64,000 bases of DNA from contig JAKOON010000006.1 of NCBI GenBank assembly GCA_022577435.1, forward strand, positions 4,123,001 to 4,187,000. The letters run 5' to 3'. Positions within the stretch are counted from its first letter, which is position 1, and each line of letters begins with the position of its first letter. Below are positions 49,201 to 60,846 of the stretch, in pieces. Below the pieces are notes generated by a model. It saw only the letters and a program-made list of their open reading frames with translations. It made no database searches and was not told where the DNA came from. This DNA is from Embiotoca jacksoni. Lineage: Eukaryota > Chordata > Actinopteri > Embiotocidae. A program made the translations under genes and the position numbers.

Positions 49201-52200
49201 CCCAGAACTTCTGGTTATCCAGGAGACCCATGGATTTGTTGACCAGTCGTTCCTCATTGGCTACCGGCTCCAGCTTGTCCAGGTTCACACACTGAAGGAG
49301 AGGGAGCGGGTTAATTGCAAGTTTTGATAAGAGTTTGACTGGAAACAAAGGTGCTTTTGCGCAAGTTGTTTTAAGAGTGTCACCGAGTAAAAGAAGGAGA
49401 TGGAAAAAGAAAACAGGCAAGTCGTGGAGTTTTTAGAGAGAAACATGACATTTTTCCACAAGAGTTGAAAGTCTGTGATCAAACCTTTACTGGCTTAATG
49501 GCAGTACAAATTGTTCTGTTAAAGGGCTGATTAAAATGTTAACGGGGTGACTGCAATTGTTTATTTTGAATCTGCCAGGGTTTACAGAGTCATTGGACTG
49601 CAGCCCATTTTGAGTGACAGCTCCCCAACAGCTCCATATATGAAAACTAATGAACTCTTGACCACAGAGAAATTCCTGCTCAAACCATTACATGGTTTTT
49701 CACAATTATTGTTATTCAGAATTGGATAACAACTGTGCCCTATGTAGACACTGAGTAACTGCACAAGGCTTGTTTAGCTGAGTTGTTGGGACCTTCTACA
49801 GATTAGCCTCTCACATATTTAGATGACATAAACGGACTTGTACCTCATCCCCTCATACCAAGTCCGTGATACTCCACTCAGAAGGCATAAAAAAACCACC
49901 GCATCAGCAGTCTTAAGACCACATGCCTGACAGATTTTATGGTGGCGTAAGGCCTTCGCATACCTTTTGGTGTGAAAGAAAATCAGTTTACACAGATTAT
50001 ATGATCCTCTTAAAGTCAGTAGGTCAGTGGATTGTTAAACATCAAAGAAATGTCCCTGTCTTAATATTTGTGTGACATGGAATTGTAATTGAGCAAAACC
50101 TTTAACGTTAGAAGATATCACTTCATAACCAACTTTCATTTCTGAACCATGATCTTTATTTTATGCAGAAATTCCCTGACGGAGATACGTAAAACAACAA
50201 TTTCAGAGGTCAAAAACATTAATAAGCATTTGGCAGCGAGTTCAGGGGTGTGTGCTTGTGGCTGAGGTTTGGTTCTGGCATACTGACCAAGTTAACAGGA
50301 TTCAATTTGATAAAGGAAGGAAGAGGAAAGAACATTTGATTTCAAGGGTTTTAATAGCTGCACCGATGCATTTCAAAATGCATTAAGAAACACCAGAAGA
50401 AAGGCTACGGCAACATTTTATAATCCAATGACCCAAATGGGCAATTAGCATTTAACCTACTTCCCCACTTGTTTTGTTCTGGATCTCCTCTTGAGATAGA
50501 AGCCAAAAGCTCTTCTACAGACAACTTAAGAACCGTATGATTACGAGTCTATTGGCTATGTCCTTGACAACATGACTACACGGTAATATAATTTGTCTGC
50601 ATATACAGCTTGAGACTCCTGTGAAAATATCCCAACATGCTACACATTCCTCGTTGTTCCAAACACTTCATTGATTTTTACTGCTTTGTTTATGATGTCT
50701 TTTTAGTGATGCACCTACATATTTTATGAACACACTAACCTCCATGAAGCGGGAGATGGTCTGTATGGCCTGGTCGGTTTCGTTGAAGACTTCTCTCCAC
50801 GTGTACGCTGACCCGGCGGGTCTTTGGTCCTTGGAGACCTTGGATAGGAAGTTTGCGACGTCTCCCACGCGCCACTCAGTCCCACTGAGCTGGGTGTGGA
50901 GGAAGGCAGCGCTGGCATTATTCTGCAACAGGGTCTGAAAAAAAGGTGGTTTACAATGTTTATTACAAAAAAAAAAATCAATGTAGCACAGCCTGTGATG
51001 ACAAAGATAACCTAAAATATTAAAGAGGCTTCAAATAAACAAAACATCCAGCCTTTACAAATGGGTCCGAGATCATTTCTGACTTGAAAATCCTTATTAA
51101 CCTTTTCACTCTTGTGCACTGAAATGTAAGTCAGCCAACAGCAAAAAAAACAACAACAACTGTTGAATAATCCCTATGCCTTTAGGCTTGATTGATTTAT
51201 GACCTTTTTTCGTGTTGTGGTCTGCATGTGTTTGTTTATATCTCTTAGTGTGCTTGTGACCTATTCTAATATTATAATTCTACAGCCCTACTTTTCACCA
51301 CTAGGTGGAGGTGGTGCTTATGCAGTTTACATCAGAAAGGAGAAGTTGGAGCAAATAGTCTGAAAAAAAAAAAAGTCTAACCAAGATCAGCCATGTTAGG
51401 AAATAGATGCCTTCTGCTGGGGACGTTTTTTTTAAGATCATGACAAAAAATGTCTGATTCCAGCTGAACAAGGAGTCCTGCGTGCAAGATAACCAACACT
51501 TTGTATGCTCATTCCAGCTTCAGTCAGAACCACCCATGGGTTAATGACGCCATGTCTTGTTTTGCTTTATGTTTTCAGATGGCTGCCAGGTCCACATTGT
51601 AATACCCATAACCCAAATTATCTGTCTGTATATTAGTCTGTGATTTTTGTCCCTCTCATGTTTAGCTGAAAAAACACGAAGTTGTATAAAAAAAAAAAAA
51701 AAAACTCGTTTTTCTTTGCCTTCGTGGTCTTTCTCCACAGCTACAAGTACTTTCATCAACCTGAGAAACACTACCAAAGGGAATAAACTCTCTTTGTAAC
51801 AGTCGGGGTTACATCAGTTATATAATCACACTTCAGTTGCAGAGATCTCCTCATGTAAACCTCTCATGTAAACAGGAAGAAGACTGTGGACACAGATCTG
51901 ATGTCTGTACAAGAATAATATCAGTGCACCTACTCACCCTGACCATGTCCATTTCCTCGCTATTGTCCATGAAGTTCCAAAGTTTGGGCCTCATTTCCTC
52001 CCACATGCCTCCGAGATCCCTCAACACACCCAGCTCCTGGAAGGTCTTATTAACCTGGAAAACACACAAACGATCGGTGTCATTCAACGCTTCATTCATG
52101 ATTCTGATGGGGATTTTAGACAAAAGGGGGCCTATTGCACCTCATGGATGATCCTCTGTGTTGCCGGAGTATCAGGGGTGTACAGGATCTTCCCCATGAG

Positions 52201-53266
52201 AAGAGGTTTCAGAGCTCGCCAGATCATCCTGGAGATGGGGCTGGACTCCAGGCTCTTCATCATGTTGTTACAATAGGGAGCTACAAAACAAACACAGAGA
52301 CATTTTGAGTCTTGAGAGCCTTGTCTGTCTCCTCAAGAGAATGAATGCTGTTGTTGTGTCACTTACTGGAAGAGTTGTCGTAAGTAGAATGAGGTTCATT
52401 GTCGCTATCGTTGCCGTGGTTTCCAAACAGCGCCTTATAGTTATTGTCTTCGTACCAGTTGAGAGACTTGATTTTGAGGCCGCCTCCCTCGGGGTGCCCG
52501 CAGACGATACGTGACACGGCCTGATACATCTGGTTTGGAGACCCTGTGGCATTCACAGTTAGATACAGGATTTCCTTTCGCATATCCTTCCAACTCTTCA
52601 TATTGGCAAGCTGTAGGGAGAGACATACATGGAGATGTTACCACGGTGATGATTGGCAGTGAGTTGACAGTTATGGGATCCAAATAAACCCAACTTCCAG
52701 ACCTCAAAGCTGGGGTTGTTTTTTAACAAAACAAAACAAAACAAAAAAACAACAGGATTGGTCACACACACATACAGATGTGGATGTTATTGTCGCTTTA
52801 GAAAGCACATTTTAGATGATTAAAGATTACACAATTACACGTTCAGATCATTGACACTCTCGAACCTGGATATGTGGCTGGAGACAACTTTTACTGTCAT
52901 GCTCTAAGCTGATTTAAAGTACAATAAGTAGATGTATTTGTTAACGAAGAAGAACTCTTAATGAAAAAAAAAAGGATTTTAGTTTGGTAATTACATAGAT
53001 CCACTCCCGTGAAATCCATCCTAAATTACATCAGCTTCCAGCAACAGAACGAGGTCTCTCTGTACTGTTCATGAGTTTGACTTTAATGTACTGTATTTCT
53101 TATCTGCTCCAAGTATCACCATGTATGTGCTCAAACTTGCTGTTCCTCCCCCGGGGAATCTCATGTGTCTCATTTATTGTAACTCAGAACTGAAAATGAT
53201 ATGTCTACATCCACATTTGAAAGGCTATCATTTGTCAAAACAGAAGCAGCTTCTATAAATCCTGTT

Positions 53267-53321
<55 letters not shown>

Positions 53322-56300
53322 CGCAGTGGGTTTGAAGATATTAAAGGTTACCATCTGCACTATGAGAAGTACTTTAAACATGGAAGTCTAGAGTGTTGCA
53401 CTGAAGGGTGGAGACACTTAGCACTTTGCCTTCTGCCTGACAAAGATAAATTTAACTGCTGTTCCCAGTCCTCTCATTCTTCCTCTGTGTGTGTGCTGGC
53501 ATCAGTGTGGAGAGGAGGGGGGAGGAGTGTGTGTGTGTGTGTGTGTGTGTGTGGGGGGGGGGGGGTGGCATTTCAATCTAGAGGAAAGGTCATATCACAT
53601 AAAATATGTAATTTGGGGTGTTTTCTTACATACAAATATCACCATGATGATCTCTGTTCATTAAAGTTCTGTATTCATTGGTGTTAATTAGTTTACATTA
53701 CCACCAAATGCGTCTGTTTCCTTTTCAAACAATAGGAAAATAATTTGTCAGTTACAACAACACCCAATACATCTGTACAGTCTTTTTTTGATGATATTTT
53801 TTTTGATGAAATTTGACATTTCCTTGACTTTGGCACAAATTGCAAAATTCTGTGGCTGTTGTCATCACGATGACAAAAAGCTCATCGTTTTTGTAACATT
53901 CTTGAGATGTTGTGATATCCTTTCCACAGTCATGTGCACTGTTACATCAGGCTGAAGTAAGCAGAGTTCATTGTGGTTCACACAGAGGTTACTATCGGTC
54001 AAGACACAAGTCTGCACAAGTTCCCATGTTAATGTCTCAGAACTGGTCAACTACACATGCAATTATGTCACCAACTCGTGACAGGGAAAGAATGAGAAGA
54101 GGGGTTTATGCTTGACGTGCAAGTAAAACAAAAAAAGCGTCTGAGAAGTCTGAAGCAGAGGGAGGTACTTAAGCTTAGAGGAAGCTGTGGCTCTGTGCAT
54201 ATGAAGGATAAAGTCCTCTTGAGGAAGTCACACTTTTATCCTGATAAAATGAGGTGTAAATGGAGGTCAGATGACTAAAATGAGAAAGAAAGAAAGAAAG
54301 AAATAAAGAAAGAAAGAAAGAAAAAGAGGAAGGAAGAAAACTGCAGTGAAGCAGGAGCTGGAAATGAGCACAAAAGCAGTGAGCAGTGCGAGAACAAAGA
54401 GAGGTTACTATCGGTCGTTCTCCTCACAGGCAAACCTCTGCAGGCTCCACAAGTAGAGCCCTATTATAACTCACTGACATAAAAACACGCATGCTTACAC
54501 ACAGACAAGATACAGGCGAGATGAAGCGCGAACACGCAGAAGATCCTGACGCTCCATGCAGGGCTCTTTCGGAACAAATAACATTGCTTTCTTTGTCGTC
54601 TGTGTAATTTCAAATCAACAGTTGTCTCGTTCACAGCACGTAACTCTTGTTCTGCCCTTATTTTACCTGTCCAAAAACAAATACATCACGCTGTTTTCAA
54701 ACAAAGAGAAAGTGAGACTGAGAGAGCTGTCTCAGTTCACAGATGCTCCCAGAGATCACTCTGTATGCGATTACTTTGCAGCTGAGCCTGGAGCCACATC
54801 AAACTCTCACATGTTTCCAGCTCTTGGTGTGATAATCTGTGTGTGCGTGTGTTGTACGGATCTAGGTCTTAGTGTAGGTGTTTTTTTTGTCTGGCTGTCA
54901 GTGTGCATTTAAAGGTCTCAGGCTGGATGTGTGTGTGTGTGTGTGTGTGTGTGTTGTATTATGTAAATGTGTGTCTTCTCCTCTTTATTGCCAGAGGCTA
55001 CAGTAGCTGCACAAACAGAGCAATGACTGGCAGAACTCTCAAGCTCCAATTTTCCCTGTACTGGTGTCAAATGTTTAAACACACAAAATCTAATGTCCTG
55101 TAGAGTATTTTGTTTTGTACCCCTGTGTGTGTGTGTGCCTGTTTGCATGCAACTCTGCCAGCCAAAAACTTGTATGTAGGTCTGTGAGTATTTGCCTGTG
55201 CTGAAAAAGCTTTTTTGTGATCGAGAAAATGTGTTATTTCCCAAGTGGGATAATGTCCATGTTAACTTGGGTGACTGGGTGAGTAATACAAACACACATA
55301 TGAGTGTAGGCACACAGACAGAGACACATGCACACAAACACAAACGCACACACACACACACACACAGGCAGCAGAGGAGGATCGTCCCAGAGTAACCTCA
55401 CAGCCGAGCCTATGTGAGGTTACTAAAGTTCAAGTTTATGCTCAAGCAGACAGCCTTTGAAAACCAGGACAGCTCAGAGGCAAATCATAAATTAATTAAA
55501 GACGAAATTACGCACATACCTACATTTACATAAGTTTGTGACCTGAATATTCCAAAACTTAAGAGTAGAAGTAGTTTCAGGGCAAACAATACAAAAAAAG
55601 GACGTATAAATGTCACTAATGTTTCCAGGAAGCACATTGATTAAATTAAAGATGATTTTTTTTTCTTCAAAACAGTAAGCATTTGCCAGGCTTGTCAGGT
55701 AGAGAAATTGATTACCTCTTTTTTCATATTTACCACCCATCATAATGAGGGCTTCAGTATACGTTGCAATATTTTAAGAGCGACTTGGATTCCAGATTAT
55801 TAGCGTTCAAATCCCTTGAGCTAAAAAAATAATCAATTTAGAAACAGAGAAAATTGTTTAAATTGGTGAAAGATATTCTATTGGTACTACCTGCCATATT
55901 CTGACAATATTATATTTATATTCTGACAGTATTTAGGTTTTTGCAAGGACCATGTTTTTCATAATTTTCCATTTAGCTGAGATGCTGGTTGATAATCATT
56001 CTGAAAACACATTAAGGCCGCAGTTCTTTTTGCCTTCCAAAAGTGATAAACCCTGGATTGAAACACAGGCTGCAGACGATTACTGGTTAGGAAACAGAGG
56101 TTACATGAGTGCACTTCTCCATTCTGTCAGCCGCATTCTTCATTCATCCGCCACTTCAGCAAAACCAATTTAATCTGCTTCAAACAAAATAACACAAACC
56201 GAAGAAGAATGATTTTTGTTAGCAACAAAATAAGTGAATATACCGCTGTGTGTTAGCATGTCACACCTGAAGAATCAGTAGCCTAAATTAAACAAAATCT

Positions 56301-56698
56301 CCAGACATGTATTAAAGATCAACAAAGACAGGAAACCCTGGAGGAAGTTGGGCAAGAATGATTCAGGCCAACGGACTTCTGTTTTTTTTTATATTCTACA
56401 TGAGTTCATGTTTGGTAATCATTGCCCTCTCACACAGTACCAGGCAGAAAACTCACACAGTACCAGGCAGAAAAAAATAACTTGATAAGGTGGAGAGGGG
56501 ATACAATGATTGCTGAGGGTTGCAACATTCGTGGTTGGGAACAAAAAGAAAGACCAGTTCACTGATGTACTTACAGCTGCTTAGATGGTAAACATGCACA
56601 CACACACACACACACAAGCACATGCACACGCACAGCTGGGTTTTTATGTTTTTCTAACTCAGCAGAGCAGGAACCTGAGAGAAAGGGGCTGTGCTGTG

Positions 56699-56767
<69 letters not shown>

Positions 56768-59366
56768 ATCCTATACTGTTTAAAACTTGTTTACGTTTAT
56801 GTGAGACATCGAAGACAGTGCAGATGGTTGCTACGCTACAACCTACAAGACCATTTCACACACCCTGTTTATTTTTATAGAAGTTCCAGAAAGTTAGATT
56901 TATTGCAGATTTAGCCTGTAATTTTGTGTCTGTCATCTTTCCACAGAAACCTAATCTGACCTTTAAGCTACGGAACAAAGATAAAAAGCTTCAGTTAAAG
57001 TTACTGAATGTTAGGAAACACACACATAAACATATATCAGCTGGGCTCAGAGCCAGTGTGCACATACAAGTGTTAATATTGTCAACATGTGTCTGACCCT
57101 AACTGAACCAACTTACATGATGACTACATGTGAGCTCTAAATACAGTAAATGCAATCGCTTCAGCGAGACCTGATTCTCGGTAAGAATTGATTTTATTCA
57201 CAAACAGGATGACTGAGGACTGAACTTTGAAAACAAACATTTCAGAAGTCCTGTTTGTACATGTGTGTGGGCTGTGTTCTCTGTATATGTGCGTTGGTTT
57301 ATTTACCTCCACGGCCAGCGCTCCCAGGCTCTCCAGAAGATTGTCGGTTGCAGCTGAGACTTCTTGAACGACTTTGGGGTCCGACCTCACATCCCTCTGT
57401 TGGACAGAAGAGGCCATCATTAAAATGTTGTAGAGATTTTGAAGTTTGTGTGAACCATTTCTGAGACGTTTCTTCCTCTTATGCTGCATGATGTGAATAT
57501 AAAGGCCAGGAAAAGTCTCTTTACACAGGCAGAGAAGGATTGAAGGAAAAGAAAAATGTGGTGGGGAGAGAAAAAAGGGGAGTTCAAAGGTGCGGGGGGC
57601 CGAGAAGGAACGACAGGTCAGGGTGACTCTGGCTCTCTATGTTCCTGTCTGTCAAACTGCTGTGTGGGTACGTGTGTTCATATCTATCACATTGAGTTAT
57701 CAGCTGCTGGAATGTCTGTCGTTTGATAAAGTGCAGGAGTTGGTGAAGACAGAAGAGCCGTCTGGGAAGAAGAGAAAGATCCAGCTTTCTAGTATATTCT
57801 CTCTCTCTCTCTCTCTTGACTTTATGTATTTCTAAAACGGTGATCATTTTAGAGACATTCTTTATCTCTCTTCCTTTGTCTGTTCCTTGCTTACAGACAG
57901 ACAAAAGTTTAGTGATGTTTTGTTCACCTCTTGCTACCTTTACCATCGTAACTCACATTAAGGTCACGGATTTTATGGGAAAGGGCAGAAAGGGTTGTTT
58001 GGGAACACACAGGCAGAGGAGAGGTAACGCTGAGCAGGGAAGGAGGAGGGGGAGGAAAGAAAACAAGGAAGAACAGAAAACATGTTGTCGTAAGCAGAAA
58101 AGTTGAGGAATCAGAGATTTACTTGAACTGGATAAATATTTGGTCTAACGTTGATTGTAATTCCCTGCTAGAGCAACAAAAAAGTTATTTGTTCAACAGC
58201 TAAATGCACACACCATATTTTCACAACAGTCTTAATCATGTTGCTTTGGTCATTATTCATGTCGATACTGAGAACAGTTTACATTTTAGTTGTCTAGTTG
58301 CTCATGTCTCTGTAGTGAAGCTCTATCTAGCAGTGAAGTGTGCCAAAACTATACAAATAAATATGAATTTTTAATTTGGTGATGTTAAAACTGAGGTCCA
58401 CCATAAAACTACAGCTGGAGGAGCCATCGGTAAACTCACCCGAATGGGTTTTAGGAAGTCCAAGTTGGACAGGAAGTGGTTCTGGGCATTGTTCAGCCAA
58501 TCACTGGAGGACTTGCAGATGATTTCTTGAGTCATATGTGACACATTGCGGTCAGCAATGTGGACAAACTCCTCCAGGGGTGTCGTGTTGCAGAGGTCTC
58601 TGAGATGGAAGCCAAAACCTTTTGTCAGCACCTAAACAGAGGGGAAAAAAAAAAAAAAAAAAACAGGATTCAGGTAGTGTACAGAAAATATCAAAAGCAC
58701 TCATGTGTTAGATATTTTAAGAGGTCAGAGGAGAGAAAAACGTTTGTCTTGCTTAGTTTGATTCAAATGTTAATGTTACAATATACAAAATATTTTCAAC
58801 TTAAACATTTTATTTTGAAACATAAGAGGCAAGAGTGCTTCCAGTAAATATTTAAAACCAATACAGTAAGTCATTTTTATTTCATAAGTCAACAAAGTAG
58901 GTCCAAATTACAGAGGATTACTTTGATACAGTGTTTGGAATGGATAATGCATCAATATGTGGTGAGTAACAAGACTTTGTGTTTGAACACAGTCCCTACT
59001 TGTTCTTGACTCTTTTGAGATTGCTAAATCTGAGACCAAAAAAAGATACATTCCTAGAAGATGACAATGAGAACACAACAACGATATTCTGCGAAGGACA
59101 TCTCGAGACAGGACGAGCATTGTATTGCAACTGAAACTCTATTCCAAGACACTTTATTGTTTTGTTATTTTTTTTAAGAACAAAACTCATCTTTGTCATT
59201 TCCAAAAATCTCCTTTTCCCGCCTTTTAAAAATAAATGGTGTAAAATATGTTTTGGAAAAGGAAGCACAGCTGCGTCTGCGAAGGCCGAGTAACAAGATG
59301 TCCTTTTCTGGTACATCAGGGTGTTCAAGGACTGGACTGGGGCTGTTTTTCTCTCAGAGACAAGAT

Positions 59367-59433
<67 letters not shown>

Positions 59434-60846
59434 GGAGCTCACTGACTTGGTCTTCTAAATGTCCTTGACCATCCTGTGTTATGCCATCATGTCATACATA
59501 GTGTATAAACACACACTCACACACCCACACCCACACAGTCCCAACTGATAATCTTTTCATTGGAAAAACATCAGGGCTTTCAGCAGTCAGTTTGGAGGAT
59601 TGGGAATCAGACTAATCATCAGATGGAAATTTCAAAACGCTATTCTCCTATGAGAGATTTTTCAATATTATGTCATTCTATGTGCGTTTGCTCTCGTGCT
59701 TCTCTGCGCTGTAAAATGATACTTCATTAGTCTTATTCTACACAACAAAGGGCACAGCAATATTAATCTTCCCTTAAATTTCCCTCTCCTCCGGAAATAA
59801 TGTTCCTCATCACCTTCCTGGCCCTCTCTGATCAATATATGCCTGGGATGAGAGAGGGATGAGCTGAACAGAATCAGATGGTGTAGCGTGAATTTGACTT
59901 TGAGCCTCTGTCTCTGCACGCCAGAAGAAATGTGGGGAGAGGGGGGAAGTGAAGAGGAGGCGTCATGTGACTCCAGCGCTCCAACTGAGAAGCAGGGATG
60001 TTTGTGACGGACTGGGCTGGGAGCTGTTGTTGTGCTGGTAGCCCAATCAGTCAGTGGATTTGATATGAGGATATACAAATACACCTCATTTGAATGGGAG
60101 AGGGGAAGTTGTCTGTGGGTTCGTGTGGTGATGTGCATTGGGTTGCTGTGAAATAAATCATGTCAGCTACCGAAAAAAAATGATGCACAGGAAGAGAAGA
60201 ATGAAATTAAAAGCAAGAGAGAGTACAATGACACGAAATGGAGACTTAAGGAAAAAAAAAGTTATTAAGGGGAAATTAATAAAACATATTCACCTATCAC
60301 TTCAAATGATCCCAGTTATAATGGGACAATAGGAAACAAATATAACTAAAAGACAGATGGGAGAGGGGCCACTGCCAAACAGCTTCTACCCCCCCCCCCC
60401 CCCCCCCCCCACACACACACTCCACCAGCCCACCCACCACGGGGGTTTTTCTCCCGGGAATTAAGGGCTTAGAATCCTGTGGCCCAACGGGCCCTGTGAA
60501 GCCAAGGTCACTGGATTTATGCACAAGCATTGTGGGCAGGGGAGTATGATTATCTGATATGCGAAAAGGACAAAACAAAGACTCTGTACACATTTAGAAT
60601 CCGGCATTAGCACTGAGGCCATATGAGCAGTTGTCTATTATCATTTACTGAAGAAGAGAAGTTTAAGGATGTAATTATTTATAATGGCGATATTAAAGAA
60701 ATTTAGGCAACTGTCCTGTTTTACCTTTTCCAGATTGACATCAGCCTCCACTATTTGCTTCAGCGCGTGATGAGGAAGTGATGCGTTGTGGTGCAGAAAG
60801 TGGGAAAGGGTCTCATTGTCTCGCAAGAAGTCCTTCAGCTTGAAAC
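38100..60846 (-). CDS. abca1: ATP-binding cassette transporter A1 (44 coding exons; N-terminal exons off the right edge)
   Basis: ABCA1 is a full-length ABC exporter of the plasma membrane that loads phospholipid and cholesterol onto lipid-poor apoA-I, the first step of HDL formation. The 44 exons run in unbroken phase from the codon matching about human residue 137 to the TGA at 38100-38102. They encode about 2,131 residues of an expected 2,260 or so. They are described below by domain: ECD1, TMD1, NBD1, regulatory linker, ECD2, TMD2 and NBD2. Every exon matches remembered mammalian ABCA1, often at most positions, and Walker A, signature and Walker B motifs are intact in both nucleotide-binding domains. 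No frameshift or stop was found. Teleosts carry abca1a and abca1b; which one this is cannot be told from the window. Confidence 0.97.
40448..41606 (-). CDS. abca1: abca1 second transmembrane domain (TM8-TM12)
   Basis: Exons: 41429-41606, 41166-41281, 40929-41073, 40690-40813 and 40448-40577. Segments include [56 protein letters not shown], the conserved [20 protein letters not shown], and NLFAMAVEGVVFFCITVLIQ. Near-identical to mammalian ABCA1. Confidence 0.97.
41739..44313 (-). CDS. abca1: abca1 TM7 and second extracellular domain
   Basis: Exons: 44189-44313, 43587-43685, 43270-43459, 43049-43143, 42898-42930 (33 nt), 42673-42778, 42394-42468 and 41739-41908. TM7 is [20 protein letters not shown]. 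The extracellular loop includes EKPGFGTHCMKGHTVM, EGNWTMENPSPLCECSC, LTGRNVSDYLVKTYAQIIGK and FNNKGWHSIGSFLNVMNN. Cysteines that pair ECD1 and ECD2 in human appear conserved. Several N-glycosylation sequons (NWT, NVS, NLT) are present. Confidence 0.95.
44498..45798 (-). CDS. abca1: abca1 regulatory linker after NBD1
   Basis: Exons: 45726-45798, 45323-45525, 45156-45207, 44957-45070 and 44498-44646. It carries VSESSSDAGLGSEPESE, an acidic Ser-rich stretch corresponding to the human segment before the phosphorylated region. HELTYVLPYQSAKDGAFVEL and DDRLTDLGISSYGISDTTLE follow, then SYQVKGWSLKRQQFVALLWK and RRSRKGFFAQ leading into TM7. The acidic insertion FTEDDFDFNDSEGDP differs most from mammals. 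Confidence 0.95.
46011..47282 (-). CDS. abca1: abca1 nucleotide-binding domain 1
   Basis: Exons: 47108-47282, 46867-46998, 46640-46779, 46383-46520 and 46011-46240. Walker A GHNGAGKTTTM spans the first intron. The Q-loop is GVCPQHNVLF. The signature LSGGMQRKLS spans the intron between 46640 and 46520. Walker B is VVILDEPTAGVDP and the switch histidine lies in ILSTHHMDEAD. All ATP-binding residues are present, so the domain should be competent. Confidence 0.98.
47423..48729 (-). CDS. abca1: abca1 first transmembrane domain (TM2-TM6) and linker
   Basis: Exons: 48507-48729, 48057-48278, 47616-47820 and 47423-47536. Hydrophobic segments include LFMTLAWMYSVAIIIKGVVY, LWLSWFISSLIPLLISASLL, TIMQCFLISTLFSRANLAAA and [20 protein letters not shown]. 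The intervening EKEARLKETMRIMGL is the conserved coupling stretch. The last exon (QYGIPRSWYFPFTKTYWCGE) leads into NBD1. Confidence 0.97.
48813..60846 (-). CDS. abca1: abca1 first extracellular domain (9 exons)
   Basis: Exons: 60725-60846 (begins in phase 1), 58440-58631, 57307-57396, 52367-52610, 52141-52280, 51938-52054, 50740-50934, 49083-49291 and 48813-48989. This is the large loop between TM1 and TM2 that contacts apoA-I. Best conserved are VSRIVCGHPEGGGLKIKSLN, LNWYEDNNYKALFG, AYTWREVFNET, NYKIRMDIDNVERTNKIKDG and YIQQMPYPCYVDD. The first three exons, FKLKDFLRDNETLSHFLHHN through ALAVE, are more diverged but match in length and phase. The donor after 52141-52280 (GAG|GTGCAATAG) is weak. 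Introns here are the longest of the gene. Confidence 0.95.
49292..50739 (-). other. abca1 intron, nothing else recognised
   Basis: A 1.4-kb intron between ECD1 exons, AT-rich, with no exon-like or mobile-element structure noticed. Confidence 0.6.
53270..53320. repeat. (GT)n microsatellite
   Basis: About 25 GT units in the large abca1 intron. Confidence 0.95.
54281..54322. repeat. (AAAG)n polypurine tract
   Basis: Runs of AAAG units with one AAAT interruption; a purine-only stretch that continues into a further GA-rich segment. Confidence 0.85.
56699..56764. repeat. (GT)n microsatellite, about 33 units
   Basis: One of the two longest uninterrupted GT arrays in the window (with 59369-59429), in an abca1 intron. 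Confidence 0.95.
59369..59429. repeat. (GT)n microsatellite
   Basis: About 30 uninterrupted GT units in an abca1 intron. Confidence 0.95.
60389..60420. repeat. Poly-C tract followed by (AC)n
   Basis: About 22 consecutive C residues running into a short AC repeat. On the minus, transcribed-sense strand this is a long G run with quadruplex potential in the abca1 pre-mRNA. Confidence 0.9.

Larger units (their letters stand above)
52611..57306 (-). other. Large abca1 intron rich in simple repeats
   Basis: About 4.7 kb containing GT arrays near 53270-53320, 53528-53566 and 54927-54953, an AAAG-type tract at about 54281-54322, and the 66-bp GT array at about 56699-56764. A 17-mer repeated at 53984 and 54400 and a short tandem duplication near 56430-56473 are also present. 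No coding exon. Confidence 0.7.
58632..60724 (-). other. abca1 intron, simple repeats only
   Basis: About 2.1 kb with a GT array (59369-59429) and a poly-C/AC tract (60389-60420). No coding exon, RNA gene or complete transposon recognised. Confidence 0.65.
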
